Source: Bacillota bacterium
GTDB lineage: Bacteria; Bacillota; Clostridia; Christensenellales; Aristaeellaceae
NCBI GenBank assembly: GCA_023459275.1
Contig: JAEWVC010000105.1
Location: 1 to 64,000 of the forward strand
Direction of reading: 5' to 3'
DNA: 64,000 nucleotides
Position numbers and translations under genes: made by a program. This document shows positions 42,278 through 50,338 of this stretch, piece by piece. Position 1 is the stretch's first letter. Each line of letters starts with the position of its first letter. A model generated the notes under the pieces. It did not search any database and had not been told where the DNA came from. It was given only the letters and a program-made list of their open reading frames with translations.

Positions 42278-43042
42278 TTAATCTTCTGTTTGCGCCTTTA
42301 CCGCGTCCCGCAAGAATGCGGCGCAGCCCGTAACGTCCGCGTCATAATAGGCGGTGAAGCGCCCGTCATCCACGTACATCTGCGCAAGGCCCAGGTGCGC
42401 TTCCTTCGTATACCGGCCGCCCCAGGTGTAGGACAGCCACTCCCTGTGCATTTGGAAAAGCTCCTGTCCTTCCGGGCCGGCGGGATCGGCTTTTTCCAAT
42501 ACGGCCTTTTGCAGGCCGGCAAGGATCTCATCCGCCAGTTTCTGCATGGCGTCATATTCTTCCTTGGACAAGTTCATCATCCGGGCGTTGCTTTCATCCA
42601 CCTGCTTGTCCCCGTATTTTTGCCTGGCCTCGGCGCCATACTTCTTTTCGTTTTCCTGTACCATATCCTTTTTGAAGGCTTCGAATTTTTCCTTGTCGCT
42701 CATAATGATCCTTCCTTTCTCGTGGAGGATGGTTTTTTGTACGCTTTCCATCAGGCGGTTCAGCCTGTCGCGCCTTTTGGTAAGTTCCGCAAGATGGCCG
42801 TTCAGCGCCGCAAGCCGGTCAAAGGACGGCGCCGTGAGAAGGGCTTTGATGTCCGAGAGCGGCATGCCCAGCTCCCGGTAGTACAGGATCTGCAAAAGCG
42901 CGTCCGCCTCCTTCTCCCCGTACAGCCGGTATCCCGATTCCGTGACTTTGAAGGGCTTCAAAAGCCCGATCTCATCGTAATACCGAAGCGTCCGGGGGCT
43001 GATCCCGGCCAATTTCCCCAGTTTCAATACCGTGTATTCCAT
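42278..43042 (-). CDS. MerR-family regulator with TipAS effector domain
   Basis: A 254-aa activator. Residues 1-70 are the MerR helix-turn-helix (VLKLGKLAGISPRTLRYYDEIGLL) and about 75-115 a dimerisation coiled coil. Residues 130-250 are a TipAS-like antibiotic-recognition domain (MHREWLSYTWGGRYTKEAHLGLAQMYVDD). An internal start near residue 114 (MSDKEKFEAFK) could give a stand-alone TipAS protein, as known for tipA; its upstream AAAGGAAGGATC-like site supports this. It probably autoregulates from its 19-bp-spacer promoter. Confidence 0.82.
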   Translation of the reverse strand: MEYTVLKLGKLAGISPRTLRYYDEIGLLKPFKVTESGYRLYGEKEADALLQILYYRELGMPLSDIKALLTAPSFDRLAALNGHLAELTKRRDRLNRLMESVQKTILHEKGRIIMSDKEKFEAFKKDMVQENEKKYGAEARQKYGDKQVDESNARMMNLSKEEYDAMQKLADEILAGLQKAVLEKADPAGPEGQELFQMHREWLSYTWGGRYTKEAHLGLAQMYVDDGRFTAYYDADVTGCAAFLRDAVKAQTED

Positions 43043-43065
43043 CCTGCGTCCCTCCAGGCACCCTT

Positions 43066-43096
43066 AGGATAAACCTTTACGCAACGGCAATGTCAA
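43066..43096 (-). promoter_or_regulatory. MerR-type promoter with 19-nt spacer
   Basis: TTGACA (43091-43096) and TATCCT (43066-43071) are 19 nt apart on the minus strand. This over-long spacing is characteristic of promoters activated by MerR-family proteins, implying autoregulation. Confidence 0.6.
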
Positions 43097-43134
43097 GCGC
43101 TTTTTGAAAAAACTTTTTTGGTGCTGCTTTCTTC

Positions 43135-43178
43135 TTGTCTTTCCCCTTTCCCTGTAGTATAATACAAACACACGTTCT
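43135..43178 (+). promoter_or_regulatory. dinB promoter overlapped by a LexA-like box
   Basis: TTGTCT (43135-43140), 17 nt, TATAAT (43158-43163). At once downstream CAAAC-ACAC-GTTCT (43165-43178) matches the Gram-positive LexA box CGAAC-N4-GTTCG at 8 of 10 positions, so SOS repression is likely. Confidence 0.6.
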
Positions 43179-43195
43179 TGTAATGGGGGATTGAA

Positions 43196-44401
43196 ATGGA
43201 CCGGGTCATCCTGCATTGCGATTTGAACAGCTATTTCGCTTCGGTGGAGTGCATCGCACAGCCGGAGCTTAAGCGTGTGCCCATGGCGGTATGCGGAGAC
43301 CCGGAAAGCCGCCACGGCATCATATTGGCCAAGAACGAGCTGGCGAAAAAATACGGCGTGCAGACGGCGGAAACCATCTGGCAGGCCAGGCGCAAATGTC
43401 CTAATCTTGTGTTGGTGCCTCCCCGGGGGGATTATGAGGGGTACAGCCGGAAGGTGAACGCCATCTATCAGCAGTATTCCGACCAGGTGGAGGCAAGCTC
43501 CATCGACGAATCCTATCTGGATGTCACCGGCAGCCGGCAATTGTTCGGCACGGGGCAGAGGATCGCCGACACGCTTCGCCGCAGGGTGTGGGAGGAGCTG
43601 GAGCTGACTATTTCCGTGGGCGTGTCCTTCAACAAGCTGTTCGCAAAAATGGGTTCGGATTATAAAAAACCCAACGCCACCACCGTGATCACCCGGGACA
43701 ATTTCAAAACCATCCTGCACCCCCTGCCCGTGGAGGCCATGATGTATGTGGGCAAAGCCGCGTCTCAGGTGCTGCGCAAAAACTTTATCACCACGGTGGG
43801 AGAACTGGCAAACACCCCTGTGGAGCATTTGGCGCGGCTGATGGGCGTGGGCGGGGAAGCCTTGTGGCTTGCGGCCAACGGCCTGGACGATAGCCCCGTG
43901 CTGCGCCCCCAGGAGGGCGGCCCGGTAAAAAGCGTGGGCAACGGCATCACCTTCCGGAGGGATTTAAGCAGCCTGGAGGATATCAAAGCCGGGCTTTTGA
44001 TGCTGTGCGACAGCGTGAGCGAACGGCTGCGCAGCCAGGGCCTGATGGCTGGGTCCGTGGCGCTGCATATCAAGGACCCGGCCCTGAAAACCATCTCCCG
44101 GCAGACCCAGTTGCCCGGCGCCGTGAGGACCGCCAGGGAGCTGTATGAGGCTGCACTGCCGCTTTTGTGCCGTTCCTGGGAGGTGGGCGCCCCCATCCGC
44201 ACCCTTACGGTGACTGCCGGCCACCTGTGCCGGCCCGGGGAGGGCGGCTGCCAGGTGAGCCTGTTCCCGGGGGAGGCTGTCCGCCAGGAAAAACAGGAAA
44301 AACTGGAAGATGTGATCGACGGTGTGCGCCGCCGTTTCGGCCGGGAGGCGGTGACCGTGGGCACGGTGATATCCTCCGACATCGTGAAGGAGCCGCAATA
44401 G
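43196..44401 (+). CDS. dinB: DNA polymerase IV (Y-family translesion polymerase)
   Basis: A 401-aa polymerase. Catalytic acids lie in HCDLNSYFASVE and SSIDESYLD; the thumb/HhH region includes the stretch after GVSFNKLFAKMGSD. The little-finger domain is present, and QVSLF near residue 355 is a good beta-clamp-binding motif. The ATG follows ATGGGGGATTG. A promoter with a LexA-like operator precedes it, consistent with DNA-damage induction. Confidence 0.9.
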   Translation: MDRVILHCDLNSYFASVECIAQPELKRVPMAVCGDPESRHGIILAKNELAKKYGVQTAETIWQARRKCPNLVLVPPRGDYEGYSRKVNAIYQQYSDQVEASSIDESYLDVTGSRQLFGTGQRIADTLRRRVWEELELTISVGVSFNKLFAKMGSDYKKPNATTVITRDNFKTILHPLPVEAMMYVGKAASQVLRKNFITTVGELANTPVEHLARLMGVGGEALWLAANGLDDSPVLRPQEGGPVKSVGNGITFRRDLSSLEDIKAGLLMLCDSVSERLRSQGLMAGSVALHIKDPALKTISRQTQLPGAVRTARELYEAALPLLCRSWEVGAPIRTLTVTAGHLCRPGEGGCQVSLFPGEAVRQEKQEKLEDVIDGVRRRFGREAVTVGTVISSDIVKEPQ

Positions 44402-44429
44402 CAGAAGCCAGGTCCTGTGAATTATTCAT

Positions 44430-44459
44430 TCCTGCATTGAAAACGGTGCAGGATTTCTT
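44430..44459 (+). terminator. Terminator after dinB
   Basis: The 7-bp stem TCCTGCA / TGCAGGA with a 10-nt loop is followed by TTTCTTC. Confidence 0.55.
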
Positions 44460-44522
44460 CAAAAGAAGGCGAATAGGATATCGTTTTCGAATGATTCGAA
44501 AAAGAAAGGAAATGTCCCGGTT

Positions 44523-45611
44523 ATGTTGAAGGCGATCCGTTCGCTGATCCGCTTCCTCCCCCTGCTGACCTTTCTGCTGTTGACGCCCGCTTCCTCCGAT
44601 GCGGCCTCCTTGAGCGATGACCTGTACAGCTTTCAGGTGCTGGTTGGCAAAGACTTGATTATCCTCCCATGCACCTTTGAACGAATGAGAACCGCCGGCT
44701 GGTCCTACGCCGGAAACGAAGGAGAACTACTACGCCCCGAACAGCGCACCGTTTCCTCCTCCTGGGAGAAAAACGGTGTTTTGCTGTCCGGTGAAATGGT
44801 GAACACTTCCTGGGATGTGCTCCCAGTAAAGAGCTGCGTGCTGGGTGCCGTGGAGCTTACGCAGTCCGCCGCCGATGTGCTGCTGCCTGGGGGTATCCGC
44901 CTGGGCACCGCCTTCGCCAATGAAGTGGTTGACGCCTACGGCATGCCCACCAGCGTGTATGAGGGAGAAGACGCCTTTCAATACACGTATCACCTGGATT
45001 ATGACCAGGAGGCCGTGTTTACGTTTTCGGCTTCCACCGGCGTGATGCACGGAGTTTCTCTGCGCAATGTGGTCATGACGGCGGCCCCGAGCCCCACGGC
45101 GCTGGAAGGCGGCCCCGCGGATTACGCCTACCGCGCCCCGGACAGCATGGGGGACGGCCCTCTCTCCCTCACGGTGTCGTATGGCGGCGCCCTGTACAGG
45201 CTGCCCGCCCCCGTAGCCGCATTCGTACATAACGGATGGGCCCTTCAAGACGGCGCTGACCGGGCTGTCAAGGCCTACGGCTCGGAGCAGCTTACCCTGT
45301 CGCTGAACGGCCTTACATGGACCACCTGGGTGTACAATGATTCCGACAAGGCGGCGCTTGCGGCGGACTGCCTGGTGACCACGGTGGTGGCGGACGGCCG
45401 TAACAGCCTCCCTCTCCTGCTTCCGGGCAGCATCACCGTGGGCACAGGGGAGGCGGAAATGCTTGCCGCCTATGGAAATCTGGCGCACCAGGTCACCGAA
45501 ACGGACACCTCCCGCCGCTATGTTTTTCCCGCCGGCGGCGGGCAGGTCACCCTTTCCGTGAGCCTGCCCAACGGCCTTGTCAGCCGGATAGAGGCTTCCA
45601 GCACGCCATAA
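44523..45611 (+). CDS. Secreted protein with two tandem homologous domains, function unknown
   Basis: A 362-aa exported protein with a signal peptide (1-28). Two halves are similar: about 37-180 and 216-360. Each has an opening strand, an aromatic GW turn (TAGWSYAGNEGE and HNGWALQDGADR), a central V-Y/W-N strand, an LPGGIRLGT or LPGSITVGT turn, a DAYG/AAYG helix and a closing strand. This is an internal duplication. I do not recognise the family. It stands alone between dinB and the aro promoter. Confidence 0.6.
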   Translation: MLKAIRSLIRFLPLLTFLLLTPASSDAASLSDDLYSFQVLVGKDLIILPCTFERMRTAGWSYAGNEGELLRPEQRTVSSSWEKNGVLLSGEMVNTSWDVLPVKSCVLGAVELTQSAADVLLPGGIRLGTAFANEVVDAYGMPTSVYEGEDAFQYTYHLDYDQEAVFTFSASTGVMHGVSLRNVVMTAAPSPTALEGGPADYAYRAPDSMGDGPLSLTVSYGGALYRLPAPVAAFVHNGWALQDGADRAVKAYGSEQLTLSLNGLTWTTWVYNDSDKAALAADCLVTTVVADGRNSLPLLLPGSITVGTGEAEMLAAYGNLAHQVTETDTSRRYVFPAGGGQVTLSVSLPNGLVSRIEASSTP

Positions 45612-45632
45612 AAGCGTTTCTTGCTTTTGTTG

Positions 45633-45661
45633 TTGACAAGCTGTCGTATATGGGCTATAAT
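45633..45661 (+). promoter_or_regulatory. Consensus sigma-A promoter of the aro operon
   Basis: Perfect TTGACA (45633-45638), 17-nt spacer, perfect TATAAT (45656-45661). Such a strong promoter normally needs downstream control, in keeping with the leader that follows. Confidence 0.85.
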
Positions 45662-45696
45662 GCTCCCAAACCATAGCCAGATGGAAGGATTTTGAC

Positions 45697-45810
45697 ATGA
45701 TGCATGCTTCCTCACGGGGTCTGTTCTCGTTTATGGGCCGGAGCGGCTACCGCTTCGGCTATTTGAGCAACAGAAAAAACCCTGGGGAGAAGAGTTTCAC
45801 CTTGCGGTGA
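45697..45810 (+). CDS. Phe/Tyr-rich leader peptide of the aro operon (37 aa)
   Basis: A short reading frame starting MMHASSRGLFSFMGRSGY, behind GGAAGGA with an 8-nt spacer, about 30 nt after the promoter. Six of 37 residues are Phe or Tyr, five of them between residues 10 and 22 (F10, F12, Y18, F20, Y22). Those codons lie in and just before the hairpin 45737-45759. A terminator follows 18 nt after its stop and precedes the DAHP synthase gene. This is the layout of ribosome-mediated attenuation by Phe/Tyr-tRNA supply. Confidence 0.6.
   Translation: MMHASSRGLFSFMGRSGYRFGYLSNRKNPGEKSFTLR
45737..45759 (+). promoter_or_regulatory. Leader hairpin containing the aromatic codons
   Basis: The 10-bp stem GCCGGAGCGG-CTA-CCGCTTCGGC includes Tyr18 and Phe20 codons. 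A second small stem CGGC/GCCG (45811-45825) and GCCGG-CCGGC complementarity between the two could provide the alternative fold. Confidence 0.5.
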
Positions 45811-45827
45811 CGGCCTGTCAAGCCGGC

Positions 45828-45858
45828 AGAAGAGAGCTCTTTTCGGGCTCTCTTTTTT
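45828..45858 (+). terminator. Attenuator terminator before aroF
   Basis: AGAAGAGAGC pairs with GCTCTCTTTT around a ~9-nt loop and is followed by a T-run of six. It lies between the leader peptide and the aroF ribosome site. Confidence 0.75.
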
Positions 45859-45898
45859 GTATATCCGATTCCGAAGGAAGATTAGGGGAGGTTTGAAC

Positions 45899-46912
45899 AT
45901 GATCATTGTGCTTAAAAAGGGTGCTCCGCAGCAGGAGATCCAGCTTCTTACCGAAAATATTGAACAGCAGGGCGTCACCGTCAGCCCCGTGCACGGCACG
46001 GACCTGACCATCCTTGGCCTGGTGGGGGACACCAGCAAGATCGACGTCAGCCGCCTGGAGGCCAACCCCTATGTGGACAGGATCATGCGGGTGCTGGAGC
46101 CCTTCAAAAAGGCCAACCGCATGTTCCATCCCGGCAATACGGAGCTTACGGTGGCCGGGCACCAAGTAGGCGGGAAAAGGCTGATGGTCATCGCCGGGCC
46201 CTGCTCGGTGGAATCCGCCGGGCAGATCACGGACATCGCCCAGGCGGTGAAGGCCTCGGGCGCCCACTTTTTAAGGGGCGGCGCCTTCAAGCCCCGTACC
46301 TCGCCCTACGCCTTCCAGGGCCTGCGGTACGACGGGCTCCACATGCTCGCCGAAGCAAGGAAGGAAACGGGTCTGCCCATTGTGTCGGAGATCATGTCGC
46401 CCCAGGATATCGAGGTGTTCGAGGAGACGGTGGACGTGATCCAGGTAGGGGCAAGGAACATGCAGAACTTTGACCTGCTGCGCCAGCTTGGCAAATCAAA
46501 AAAACCGGTGCTCCTAAAGCGCGGCCTCTCCTCCACCATTGAGGAATGGCTCATGTCCGCCGAGTACATCCTGGCCGGGGGCAACGAGCAGGTGATCCTG
46601 TGCGAGCGGGGCATCCGCACCTTTGAGACCTATACCCGCAACACCATCGACCTGAGCGCCATCCCGGCGGTCAAGAAGCTCAGCCACCTGCCCGTGATCG
46701 TGGACCCCAGCCACGGCACCGGCAAATGGTGGATGGTGGCTCCCCTGGCCCGGGCCGCCGTGGCGGTGGGCGCCGACGGGCTGATGATCGAAGTGCATAA
46801 CGACCCCGCCCACGCATTGTCCGATGGGCAGCAGTCCATCACCCCGGAAGGGTTTGATGCCGTGATGAAGGAGCTTGCGCCCATCGCCGCCGCCGTGGGC
46901 CGCAGTTTATAG
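45899..46912 (+). CDS. aroF: 3-deoxy-7-phosphoheptulonate (DAHP) synthase with N-terminal ferredoxin-like regulatory domain
   Basis: A 337-aa enzyme joining PEP and erythrose 4-phosphate, first step of the shikimate pathway. Residues 1-75 are the ferredoxin-like domain of the Thermotoga/Bacillota I-beta type, which mediates Tyr/Phe inhibition. The barrel has AGPCSVES, LRGGAFKPRTSPYAFQG, LLKRGLSSTIEEWL and DPSHGTGK. The ATG follows GGGGAGG. No chorismate mutase domain is fused. Confidence 0.92.
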   Translation: MIIVLKKGAPQQEIQLLTENIEQQGVTVSPVHGTDLTILGLVGDTSKIDVSRLEANPYVDRIMRVLEPFKKANRMFHPGNTELTVAGHQVGGKRLMVIAGPCSVESAGQITDIAQAVKASGAHFLRGGAFKPRTSPYAFQGLRYDGLHMLAEARKETGLPIVSEIMSPQDIEVFEETVDVIQVGARNMQNFDLLRQLGKSKKPVLLKRGLSSTIEEWLMSAEYILAGGNEQVILCERGIRTFETYTRNTIDLSAIPAVKKLSHLPVIVDPSHGTGKWWMVAPLARAAVAVGADGLMIEVHNDPAHALSDGQQSITPEGFDAVMKELAPIAAAVGRSL

Positions 46913-46926
46913 AAGGGAGGGGCCCC

Positions 46927-47997
46927 ATGACGCTGCATGTGGCTTTAAAGGAAAACGGCTATGACATCCTGATCGAAAAAGGCCTGCTCAAAAAAACCGG
47001 AGGGAAGCTTAAGCGCCGCCTTCCCTGCCGCAGGTGGATGATCGCCGCCGATGAAAACGTGGCCAGCCTGTATTTGGACACGGTGGAAGCTTCCCTGAAG
47101 GAGGCCGGCCTGCAAGCTTTCCGCCTCACGCTCCCGGCGGGGGAAGCCACCAAATCCCTCGCCATGCTGGAAACGGTCTATCACACCCTCCTGAAAGCCG
47201 GGATCGGCCGGGGCGACGGCCTCATCGCCTTGGGCGGCGGCGTGATCGGCGACCTGATAGGCTTCGCGGCCGCCACCTATTTACGGGGCATCCCCTACGT
47301 GCAGATCCCCACCTCCCTGCTGGCCCAGGTGGACAGCTCCGTGGGCGGCAAGGTGGCGGTGGACCTGCCTGAAGGGAAGAACCTGGTGGGAAGCTTTTAT
47401 CAGCCCAAGCTGGTGCTTATGGACCCGGATACCCTTGATACCCTGCCGGACAGGTATTTCTATGACGGCATGGGCGAAGTGATCAAGTATGGCTGCATCA
47501 GGGACGCAAAGCTGTTTGCGCTGGTTAAGGACCATGCCGGCCGGGAAGCCCTGGCGCCCCATATGGAAAACATCATCGCGGCCTGCGTGGCCATCAAGGC
47601 GGACATCGTGGCAAGGGATGAGAGGGACACCGGGGAGCGGATGCTGCTCAACTTCGGCCATACCCTGGGCCACGCCGTGGAGGCGCTGCAGGGCTATGCG
47701 GGGCTTAGCCACGGGGAAGCCGTGGCGGTGGGGATGCACCTCATCTGCCGCCTGGCCGAGGAAAAGGGGCTTACGGAAAAAGGCACGGCGGAGACACTCA
47801 AAAACTGCCTGCAGGCCAACCATCTGCCGGTATCAGTGCGCTTGGACGCTCCCGAAAAGCTCTTTGGCGTCCTTGGCAGGGACAAGAAAAACCTTCATAA
47901 GGCGCTGCACGTGGTGCTGCTTGACCGCATCGGGGAATCGAAGCTGTTTCAAACTTCGCCGGACTTTTTTCAGGGGGTGGAAAAGTGGCTGATGTGA
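46927..47997 (+). CDS. aroB: 3-dehydroquinate synthase
   Basis: A 356-aa NAD- and zinc-dependent enzyme converting DAHP to 3-dehydroquinate. NAD-site GGGVIGDLIGFAAATYLRG, IPTSLLAQVDSSVGGKVAVDLPEGKNLVGSF and the zinc ligands in NFGHTLGHAVE are present. It starts 14 nt after aroF behind GAAGGGAGG and overlaps aroA by 13 nt. Confidence 0.93.
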   Translation: MTLHVALKENGYDILIEKGLLKKTGGKLKRRLPCRRWMIAADENVASLYLDTVEASLKEAGLQAFRLTLPAGEATKSLAMLETVYHTLLKAGIGRGDGLIALGGGVIGDLIGFAAATYLRGIPYVQIPTSLLAQVDSSVGGKVAVDLPEGKNLVGSFYQPKLVLMDPDTLDTLPDRYFYDGMGEVIKYGCIRDAKLFALVKDHAGREALAPHMENIIAACVAIKADIVARDERDTGERMLLNFGHTLGHAVEALQGYAGLSHGEAVAVGMHLICRLAEEKGLTEKGTAETLKNCLQANHLPVSVRLDAPEKLFGVLGRDKKNLHKALHVVLLDRIGESKLFQTSPDFFQGVEKWLM

Positions 47998-49244
47998 CCC
48001 TCCATCCCGGTGGGCTGTCAGGGGTTTTGCAGGCGCCGCCTTCCAAGTCCGCCGCCCACCGGGCCATCATCTGCGCCGCGCTGGCCGCGGGCGAAAGCGA
48101 AATTTCCCCGGTGGATACCTCCCAGGATATGGAGGCCACGCTTGCCTGCATGGCGGCTTTGGGCGCCGGGTGGGAGCGTGAGGGGGACCTGATCCGGGTG
48201 ACAGGACTTTCCGGTGCCCCGCATGAAACACCCGTGCTTGACTGCCGGGAATCCGGCTCCACCCTGCGCTTTGTGATGCCCCTGGCCCTTGCCCTTTCGG
48301 GCGGCGGTACCTTTTTGACAAAAGGGCGGCTCAAGGAGCGGCCCTTGGGCCCCTACGAGGCCCTTTTTTCAAAACAAGGGATCCGTTTTGAGCGCACGGA
48401 AAGCGGCTTTCTTGTGCAAGGCCCGCTTTCGCCGGGGGAGTTTACGCTTCCGGGGAACGTTTCGTCCCAGTTTGTCACGGGGCTGCTGCTTTCGCTGCCG
48501 CTGCTTAATGGCGATTCTCTCCTTAGGCTTACCGGTCCGCTGGAGTCCGAAGGGTATGTCCAATTGACTTTGGACGTCCTGGCCGATTTCGGCGTCACGG
48601 TGCGGCGGCCCGATCCCATGACCTTTCCGGTTCCTGGCGGGCAAAGCTTTTGCCCGCGCAGGTACCAGGTGGAGGGGGACTATTCCCAGGCGGCGGTGTT
48701 TTTGTGCGCCGGGGCGCTGGGGAGCGATATAGGCATAAAAGGGCTTCATCCGCATTCCCTGCAGGGGGACAGAGCCGTTATCGGCCTGCTCCAAAGCATG
48801 GGGGCCGGTTTTGTTAAGGCGGGGGACACCGTTTTCATGCGGCCCGAAAAACTGCGGGGCATCCGGCTTGACGGCGGGCAGATCCCGGACATCCTACCCA
48901 TGCTGGCCTTGACCTTATGCCTTGCGGAAGGCGAAAGCCGCATTGAAAACGCGGGCCGGCTGCGCCTTAAAGAGTGCGACCGCCTGGCGGCCACCGTGGA
49001 GGAGCTTTCCAAATTAGGCGCAGACATCCGGGCGGAGGGCGACAGCCTTTTCATCCGGGGCGTGCCGCGCCTTTTGGGCGGCGCCGCCGTAGACAGCCAT
49101 AACGACCACCGCATGGCCATGATGCTGTCCATCGCGGCGCTCCATTGTGTAAAGCCTGTCCGCCTCACGGACCCCGCCTGCGTGGCCAAGTCATGGCCCG
49201 GCTACTGGGAAGCCTATCAAGGATTGGGAGGAAAAATCGCATGA
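47985..49244 (+). CDS. aroA: 5-enolpyruvylshikimate-3-phosphate synthase
   Basis: A 419-aa enzyme transferring enolpyruvate to shikimate 3-phosphate. The N-terminal PPSKSAAHRAII, ESGSTLRF, SSQFVTGLLL, and C-terminal KECDRLAATVEEL and DSHNDHRMAM are diagnostic. The start is GTG behind GGGGGTGG inside the aroB end; another GTG lies three codons on. The stop overlaps aroC as ATGA. Confidence 0.93.
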   Translation: MADVTLHPGGLSGVLQAPPSKSAAHRAIICAALAAGESEISPVDTSQDMEATLACMAALGAGWEREGDLIRVTGLSGAPHETPVLDCRESGSTLRFVMPLALALSGGGTFLTKGRLKERPLGPYEALFSKQGIRFERTESGFLVQGPLSPGEFTLPGNVSSQFVTGLLLSLPLLNGDSLLRLTGPLESEGYVQLTLDVLADFGVTVRRPDPMTFPVPGGQSFCPRRYQVEGDYSQAAVFLCAGALGSDIGIKGLHPHSLQGDRAVIGLLQSMGAGFVKAGDTVFMRPEKLRGIRLDGGQIPDILPMLALTLCLAEGESRIENAGRLRLKECDRLAATVEELSKLGADIRAEGDSLFIRGVPRLLGGAAVDSHNDHRMAMMLSIAALHCVKPVRLTDPACVAKSWPGYWEAYQGLGGKIA

Positions 49245-50338
49245 GCAGCACCTTTGGAAGGTTTCTGAAATTATCCCTGTTTGGGGAATCCCACGGGGTG
49301 GGCCTGGGCATCGTCATCGACGGGCTGCCTCCGGGGCTGGCCCTTGATTTACATGAGATCGGCCGGGAAATGGCCCGCCGGGCCCCCGGGAGAAGCGATC
49401 TTTCCACGCCCCGCAGGGAGGACGACATCCCGGAGATCCTCTCCGGCCTGTACGGGGGAAAAACCACCGGCGCGCCCTTGGCCGCGCTGATCCGCAGCCT
49501 GAATACCCGCTCCCAGGATTATGGGGAGGAGCTGGACATGCCCCGGCCCGGCCACGCGGACTACACGGGGTACGTGCGCTACGGCGGCTTTGGCGATCAC
49601 CGGGGCGGCGGCCATTTTTCCGGGCGGCTCACCGCGCCCGTAGTTTTTGCGGGAGCCGTCTGCAAGCAATGGCTCAAGCAGAACAATATCCGTATCTATG
49701 CCCATATCCAGCGCCTTGCTGGATTGGACGACGGTAGCTTTTTGGATGCGCGGGCGCCGGCTGATACGCTGTCCGCCCTAAAGGATCAGACGCTGCCGGT
49801 TTTAACGCCGGGCCTTGCGGAAAAAATGGCGGAGGCGGTCCTTTCCGCCAAGGAACAGTCTGATTCTGTGGGCGGCGTGGTGGAATGCATGGCCCTGGGC
49901 CTGCCCGCTGGGCTGGGCGCGCCGTTTTTCGATTCCGCGGAGGCGGTTCTGTCCCACTTGATGTTTTCCGTCCCGGCGGTGAAGGGCATCTCCTTCGGCG
50001 CGGGCTTCCCCATGGCGGACCTGCGGGGTTCCCAAGTCAACGACGCCTTCTATTATGATGAGGCGGGGGCCGTACGCACGAAAACCAACAATTGCGGCGG
50101 CATCCTGGGGGGCATCACCGACGGCATGCCTCTGGTGTTCCGCTGCGCCATCCGCCCCACCTCCTCCATCGCTCTGGAGCAGGAAACCGTCTCTTTGAAA
50201 GAGAAAAAGAATATCACCCTGCAAATCGTGGGCCGGCACGATCCCTGCATCGTGCCCAGGGCGCTGCCCGTGATCGAGGCCATGACGGCTATCGGCCTGT
50301 GCGAATTGTGGAAGGAGCGCCGGTCATGCGGGATATAA
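49241..50338 (+). CDS. aroC: Chorismate synthase
   Basis: A 365-aa FMN-dependent enzyme making chorismate. Conserved FGESHGVGLGIVIDGLPPG, RRAPGRSDLSTPRREDD, GGHFSGRLTAP and NNCGGILGGITDGMP are complete. The start is an ATGA overlap with aroA, preceded by GGGAGGAAAAATCGC. It overlaps pheA by 13 nt. Confidence 0.93.
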   Translation: MSSTFGRFLKLSLFGESHGVGLGIVIDGLPPGLALDLHEIGREMARRAPGRSDLSTPRREDDIPEILSGLYGGKTTGAPLAALIRSLNTRSQDYGEELDMPRPGHADYTGYVRYGGFGDHRGGGHFSGRLTAPVVFAGAVCKQWLKQNNIRIYAHIQRLAGLDDGSFLDARAPADTLSALKDQTLPVLTPGLAEKMAEAVLSAKEQSDSVGGVVECMALGLPAGLGAPFFDSAEAVLSHLMFSVPAVKGISFGAGFPMADLRGSQVNDAFYYDEAGAVRTKTNNCGGILGGITDGMPLVFRCAIRPTSSIALEQETVSLKEKKNITLQIVGRHDPCIVPRALPVIEAMTAIGLCELWKERRSCGI

